NCBI GenBank assembly: GCA_900758315.1
Contig: CAAERF010000509.1
Span: forward strand, 1 to 16,608
Direction: 5' to 3'
Length of the DNA stretch: 16,608 nucleotides
Source: an uncultured Oscillospiraceae bacterium
Lineage (GTDB): Bacteria; Bacillota; Clostridia; Oscillospirales; Oscillospiraceae
A program made the translations under genes and the position numbers. Of the stretch, positions 13,863 to 16,608 are shown piece after piece (within the stretch, counting starts at the first letter, position 1; each line of letters starts with the position of its first letter). The notes under the pieces were generated by a model. The model made no database searches. It was not told the DNA's origin and saw only the letters and a program-made list of their open reading frames with translations.

Positions 13863-14743
13863 TGGTAATGCACGAACCTTTTTTCGAGCGCGAACTGCAG
13901 GCTTGTAAAGAGCAGGATCAGACCGAACAGAAAGATTGCTTGTACACATGCTGTTTCGTACCTTCCGTTAATAATCGCATTTTCGTAAATATAGTAGATA
14001 AGGTTCTTGGTTGCATTGGCAGGTCCACCGCCGGTCAGCAATTTGATCTGTGCAAAGCTGCGGAAAGAGATCGCAATATTCAAGAACAGAACGAAGAATA
14101 TCTGCGGGGATGCCATTGGCAGCATAACATGCCAGATCCTTGCCCAAACACCGGCACCGTCCAGATAGGCACTTTCGATCAGATCCTGCGGCACAGCCCG
14201 GAAACCAACCAGCAAAAAAATGTAGCTGATACCCACATTCATCCAGATCGTCATAATGCAGACAGCCCACATGGCGTAAGGCATCTCTGTCGTCCAGCCG
14301 ATATTCGCGCCGCCCAACAGGCTGTTGACCACACCGTTCTTCTGCCGAAAGATAAACAGAAAGATCGCTGCTGCAGGAGAAGAAGCTATTGCCATCGGCA
14401 GTGCATACATCGTCTGGTACAGCTTTCCGCCTTTTTTCTTCTGTGAGGACAAAAGCGCAAAGAAAATTGCAAGACCGAAGGTGAACACCAGATTGATCCC
14501 TGCAATCTCCAAGGTGATCGCAATGATCTTCCAAAAGGTTTCTTTAGAGAGAACTCGTACCCAGTTTGAGATACCGGCCCATTTTGTAGGATTGCCGCGC
14601 TTATCCGTAAGAAAGAAAGACAGCGCGACTGTCTTTAAAAAAGGGTAGAATGTAAACATGCTGAACAGCAGCATGGAGGGTAAAGTCAAAAGATATGGAA
14701 GAAATTTATTCTTCCGCTGTATCCTGTGCATAGCCTTCGTCAT
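13859..14743 (-). CDS. ABC importer permease, MalF/UgpA type
   Basis: This 294-residue, full-length inner-membrane permease has an N-terminal helix (FLPYLLTLPSMLLFSMFTFYPF), later helices around ITLEIAGINLVFTFGLAIFFAL and PMAIASSPAAAIFLFIF, the EAA loop (ESAYLDGAGVWARIWHVMLP), the KLLTGGGPANATKNLIYYIY segment typical of MalF/UgpA proteins, and a last helix ending EKRFVHYQ. Its completeness contrasts with the truncated permease at 536-1318. GTGAGG lies 8 bases before the ATG. It is the first gene of the operon, with a promoter about 80 bases upstream, and its stop overlaps the GTG start of the next gene. No ATPase gene is present; a shared MsmK/UgpC-type ATPase elsewhere is expected, as is common in Gram-positive CUT1 systems. 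Confidence 0.93.
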   Translation of the reverse strand: MTKAMHRIQRKNKFLPYLLTLPSMLLFSMFTFYPFLKTVALSFFLTDKRGNPTKWAGISNWVRVLSKETFWKIIAITLEIAGINLVFTFGLAIFFALLSSQKKKGGKLYQTMYALPMAIASSPAAAIFLFIFRQKNGVVNSLLGGANIGWTTEMPYAMWAVCIMTIWMNVGISYIFLLVGFRAVPQDLIESAYLDGAGVWARIWHVMLPMASPQIFFVLFLNIAISFRSFAQIKLLTGGGPANATKNLIYYIYENAIINGRYETACVQAIFLFGLILLFTSLQFALEKRFVHYQ

Positions 14744-14772
14744 CGTGTTTGCCTCACTATTTCATTGAAGAA

Positions 14773-14784
14773 ATGTAATTACAT
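14773..14784. promoter_or_regulatory. Perfect 12-bp palindrome in the transporter operon leader
   Basis: ATGTAATTACAT lies about 30-41 bases after the predicted minus-strand start, between promoter and first gene. It could be an operator for the divergent LacI-type regulator, but it lacks the central CG usual for that family. A CG-centred partial palindrome (TTTAGCGGTAAC, 14864-14875) is an alternative. Confidence 0.35.
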
Positions 14785-14819
14785 AACGGCGTTCCGCTGT
14801 AATTTCTTTCTTCGCCCGT

Positions 14820-14848
14820 ATAATATCACCCTCTTCCCCATATTGCAA
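14820..14848 (-). promoter_or_regulatory. Promoter of the UgpAEB-like/phosphoesterase operon
   Basis: On the minus strand TTGCAA (14848-14843) is 17 bases from TATTAT (14825-14820), with TGA immediately before the -10 (extended -10). Predicted start is near 14813. Confidence 0.7.
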
Positions 14849-14947
14849 TAGAATTTCCCTCGATTTAGCGGTAACATAACATAGTCTTTACAAAAGCATC
14901 CCTTTGTCATTTTTCTGCAATGTGTTCAGCAAAACACCCACTCAGAA

Positions 14948-14976
14948 TTGACATTCGCTGCAATCACACCTATACT
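14948..14976 (+). promoter_or_regulatory. Promoter of the second LacI-type regulator gene
   Basis: Consensus TTGACA (14948-14953), 17-base spacer, TATACT (14971-14976). Predicted start is near 14983. The open frame of the regulator runs back through this box, so codons before about 14983 cannot be translated from this promoter. Confidence 0.85.
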
Positions 14977-15028
14977 AGAGAATAACGAAACAATGTATCT
15001 TATACACGGCATCGGGAGGAGTTATCCT

Positions 15029-16030
15029 ATGACACTGGCGGAGCTTTCCAAGAAGATCGGTGTATCCACTGCGACTATCTCGCGCGTCCTCAACGATGAC
15101 GGCAGTGTCTCAGCAGCTACAAAAGAGAAGATCCTCCATGACCTCGAGGCGTATGGATACCAGAAGCGCCCGCGGCGTAAATCTTCTCTCGTCCAGAACT
15201 CCGACACGGCGCTCGCCCTTATCGGAAAACTGACAAATCCTATCGCGGTCGCTTTTTTGAACGGCATTCATGAAAGCCTGCAGGCCAAAGGCAAGCGGCT
15301 GCTTATCTCCGTTACTGATTACGATGGCGTGCAGGAGCTGGACGCTTTGCAATATGCCAATCGGAATGGCTATTGCGGCGTTTTTCTCCTGAATGCGGTG
15401 GAGAACCCGGCCCTCATCTCCCTGCTGCAGGATTACCCTCTGCCCGTAGTCCTCGTAAACCGGTATCTCAAGGCCTTGGATCTGGATGTTGTGACCGTTG
15501 ACAATTATCGCTGCGGGTATCTGGCCACGACCTATCTGCAGCAAAAGGGGCATACCAAAATCGCCCATATAGCAGGCCCGGAAAGCTCCATTACCTGCCA
15601 AAATCGCTGCCGCGGTTATATGGATGCCATGCGCGATGCAGACCTGCCCTGTGATTGTGTATATCGCGGGGATAGGACATACAAGAGCGGCTATGAAATC
15701 GGCACACATATAGCCGCTCTCCCAAGAGAACAGCTATATACGGCCATATACTGTGTAAATGGTTCTATGGCCGCCGGGCTGCAGGATGCGTTCCGGCAGG
15801 CAGGCATCTTCGTACCCGATGACATCAGCTTGATCTGCAACGATACGGTCAACGAGACTCTTCCGGGATACCTGCACCTGACAAGCGTGGATCAGGAACC
15901 GCAGGTAATGGGCTCTGCCGCTGTGGACCTTCTGTTTGAGCGGATCAGCAATCCCCAACAGCCTCCGCATCAGATCCTGTACTCCCCTGCTCTACAGGAA
16001 TGCGGGAGCGTAAAGCAGTTAATCGAGTAG
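15029..16030 (+). CDS. LacI-family transcriptional regulator (phosphodiester locus)
   Basis: This 333-residue DNA-binding regulator has its helix-turn-helix at the very N-terminus (LAELSKKIGVSTATISRVLN, residues 3-22), a second segment GSVSAATKEKILHDLEAYGYQ, and a ligand-sensing domain from about residue 58 (TALALIGKL). It includes the family pattern HTKIAHIAGP, then GYMDAM and PDDISLICNDTVNETLPGYLHLTSVDQEPQVMGSAAVDLL. ATG 15029 is chosen because GGGAGGAG lies about 6 bases before it and the domain starts there; in-frame upstream starts (ATG 14993, TTG 14948) have no comparable site or lie in the promoter. It is divergent from the UgpAEB-like operon and is its likely regulator. The ligand is unknown. 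Confidence 0.93.
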   Translation: MTLAELSKKIGVSTATISRVLNDDGSVSAATKEKILHDLEAYGYQKRPRRKSSLVQNSDTALALIGKLTNPIAVAFLNGIHESLQAKGKRLLISVTDYDGVQELDALQYANRNGYCGVFLLNAVENPALISLLQDYPLPVVLVNRYLKALDLDVVTVDNYRCGYLATTYLQQKGHTKIAHIAGPESSITCQNRCRGYMDAMRDADLPCDCVYRGDRTYKSGYEIGTHIAALPREQLYTAIYCVNGSMAAGLQDAFRQAGIFVPDDISLICNDTVNETLPGYLHLTSVDQEPQVMGSAAVDLLFERISNPQQPPHQILYSPALQECGSVKQLIE

Positions 16031-16075
16031 GAGCTGTTGCACATCGTTTTGGCTGAAAGTGCAGCATTGCTCCTA
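16028..16075 (+). terminator. Hairpin at the end of the LacI-type gene, no T-run
   Basis: TAGGAGC-TGTTGCAC (16028-16042) pairs with GTGCAGCA-TT-GCTCCTA (16059-16075), with a bulge and one G-T pair. The stop codon is part of the stem. No T-tract follows, so it is either a degenerate terminator or a 3'-end stabiliser. It belongs to the same hairpin family as those at 262-298 and 9241-9278. Confidence 0.5.
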
Positions 16076-16193
16076 AGAATTAGACATATAATCGAGCAAT
16101 GGCATAAGCATGCGCATCACAAACGAAGAAAGAATTTGGATATGTTAGACTCCTGTGCGTTGCGGATTTCTCTGGATCGATAAATAACAGCAC

Positions 16194-16229
16194 CCCCAAG
16201 GTAACTCATGCCACCTTGGGGATTGTTTT
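16194..16229 (+). terminator. Rho-independent terminator upstream of the response regulator
   Basis: CCCCAAGGT (16194-16202) pairs perfectly with ACCTTGGGG (16213-16221) around a 10-base loop, followed by ATTGTTTT. It probably ends the LacI-type transcript. Otherwise 16076-16375 contains no gene I can support; an AT-rich TATATA at 16271-16276 has no matching -35. Confidence 0.85.
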
Positions 16230-16390
16230 GCGCTTGCTATGTGCTAAGTCCAGTACTACTTTTCAATCCTTATATACCATGAAAACAAATTGCTTTGCGA
16301 ATAAGGCAATCGCCTATCTTCTGAACTGTGAAGATGAGAAACCACCAAAGGAAACGACAATCGCTTTTGCGTAACGAAGGAGTGAGATAT

Positions 16391-16608
16391 ATGGATCAAT
16401 TATTGATTATTGAAGATGATATAGGGTTGAATCAGGGTTTAAGTAAAGCATTGAAAGCAGATGACCGTCAGATCATTTCCTGCCAAGACCTAAAAACGGC
16501 GAAGGAACAGCTTCTTTGCGGCGGTGTATCCCTGATCCTGCTGGATATCAATCTGCCGGATGGCAGCGGGCTCGAGCTGCTCCGGGAGGTCAAGGAAAAC
16601 ACACCCTA
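16391..16608 (+). CDS. Response regulator receiver domain (OmpR type), N-terminal part
   Basis: The first 72 residues of a two-component response regulator: LLIIEDD (acidic pocket Asp9, Asp10), then LILLDINLPDGSG with the phosphoacceptor Asp52, and the GLELLREVKE helix. AAGGAG lies 8 bases before the ATG. The frame is open to the right edge, where the DNA-binding domain and probably a sensor kinase gene would follow. The receiver style is that of OmpR/PhoB regulators in Firmicutes, but the output domain is not in the window. It is separated from the LacI-type gene by a terminator, so it belongs to another transcript. Confidence 0.9.
   Translation, partial: MDQLLIIEDDIGLNQGLSKALKADDRQIISCQDLKTAKEQLLCGGVSLILLDINLPDGSGLELLREVKENTP

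Noticed and set aside
14948-15028. Upstream extension of the second LacI-type protein
   Set aside because: Its TTG start lies in the -35 box of the gene's promoter, and the helix-turn-helix begins at ATG 15029 behind a strong ribosome site.
16230-16390. Promoter for the response regulator
   Set aside because: TATATA at 16271-16276 and TATCTT at 16315-16320 have no -35 at 16-18 bases; no call can be supported.
1-16608. CRISPR arrays, tRNA or rRNA genes, insertion sequences, attachment sites
   Set aside because: No regularly spaced repeats, cloverleaf-like sequences, transposase-like proteins or flanking direct repeats were seen in reading both strands.

Overview
The window looks like the chromosome of a low- to mid-GC Gram-positive member of the Clostridia, probably a gut Oscillospiraceae relative. 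This rests on style (GGAGG-type ribosome sites, several lipobox lipoproteins, sigma-A-like promoters, binding-protein importers without a local ATPase, LacI regulators) and not on any marker gene. The genes are sugar and phosphodiester uptake and breakdown modules. No tRNA, rRNA, CRISPR array or insertion sequence was seen. By eye the left half (about 2.7-9.2 kb) is more AT-rich than the right half (about 9.3-14.7 kb).

Left block (1-8.1 kb). The window opens in the 3' end of a GPH-type sugar symporter that stops at 242 and is followed by a strong terminator. A minus-strand importer remnant follows: a sugar-binding lipoprotein (1380-2708) and one inner-membrane permease (536-1318). The permease lacks its last membrane segment, and the expected second permease is absent. 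Upstream of it lies a LacI-family regulator (2843-3874), divergent from a two-gene plus-strand operon. That operon encodes a six-hairpin glycosidase resembling GH125 (4100-5887) and a GH65 sugar phosphorylase (5907-8045), ended by a terminator at 8051-8111. Between the divergent genes are two good promoters. Each has a CG-centred TTAA-N-CG-N-TTAA operator about 10 bases after its predicted transcription start, so the regulator probably represses both itself and the enzymes.

Middle (8.2-9.3 kb). A single lipoprotein gene resembling DUF4300 (TTG start) ends at a bidirectional hairpin shared with the convergent operon.

Right block (9.3-16.0 kb). A minus-strand operon runs permease - permease - binding lipoprotein - nucleotide pyrophosphatase/phosphodiesterase - metallophosphoesterase. 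The binding protein reads like UgpB, and both phosphoesterases have intact metal motifs and no signal peptides. The most economical reading is import of an intact phosphodiester, such as a glycerophosphodiester, followed by hydrolysis in the cytoplasm. A divergent LacI-family gene (15029-16030) is the likely regulator. Hairpins sit after the second permease gene and after the binding-protein gene, and probably set different expression levels along the operon.

Right edge. A 360-base gap holds two hairpins, one a good terminator. It is followed by the start of an OmpR-type response regulator that runs off the window.
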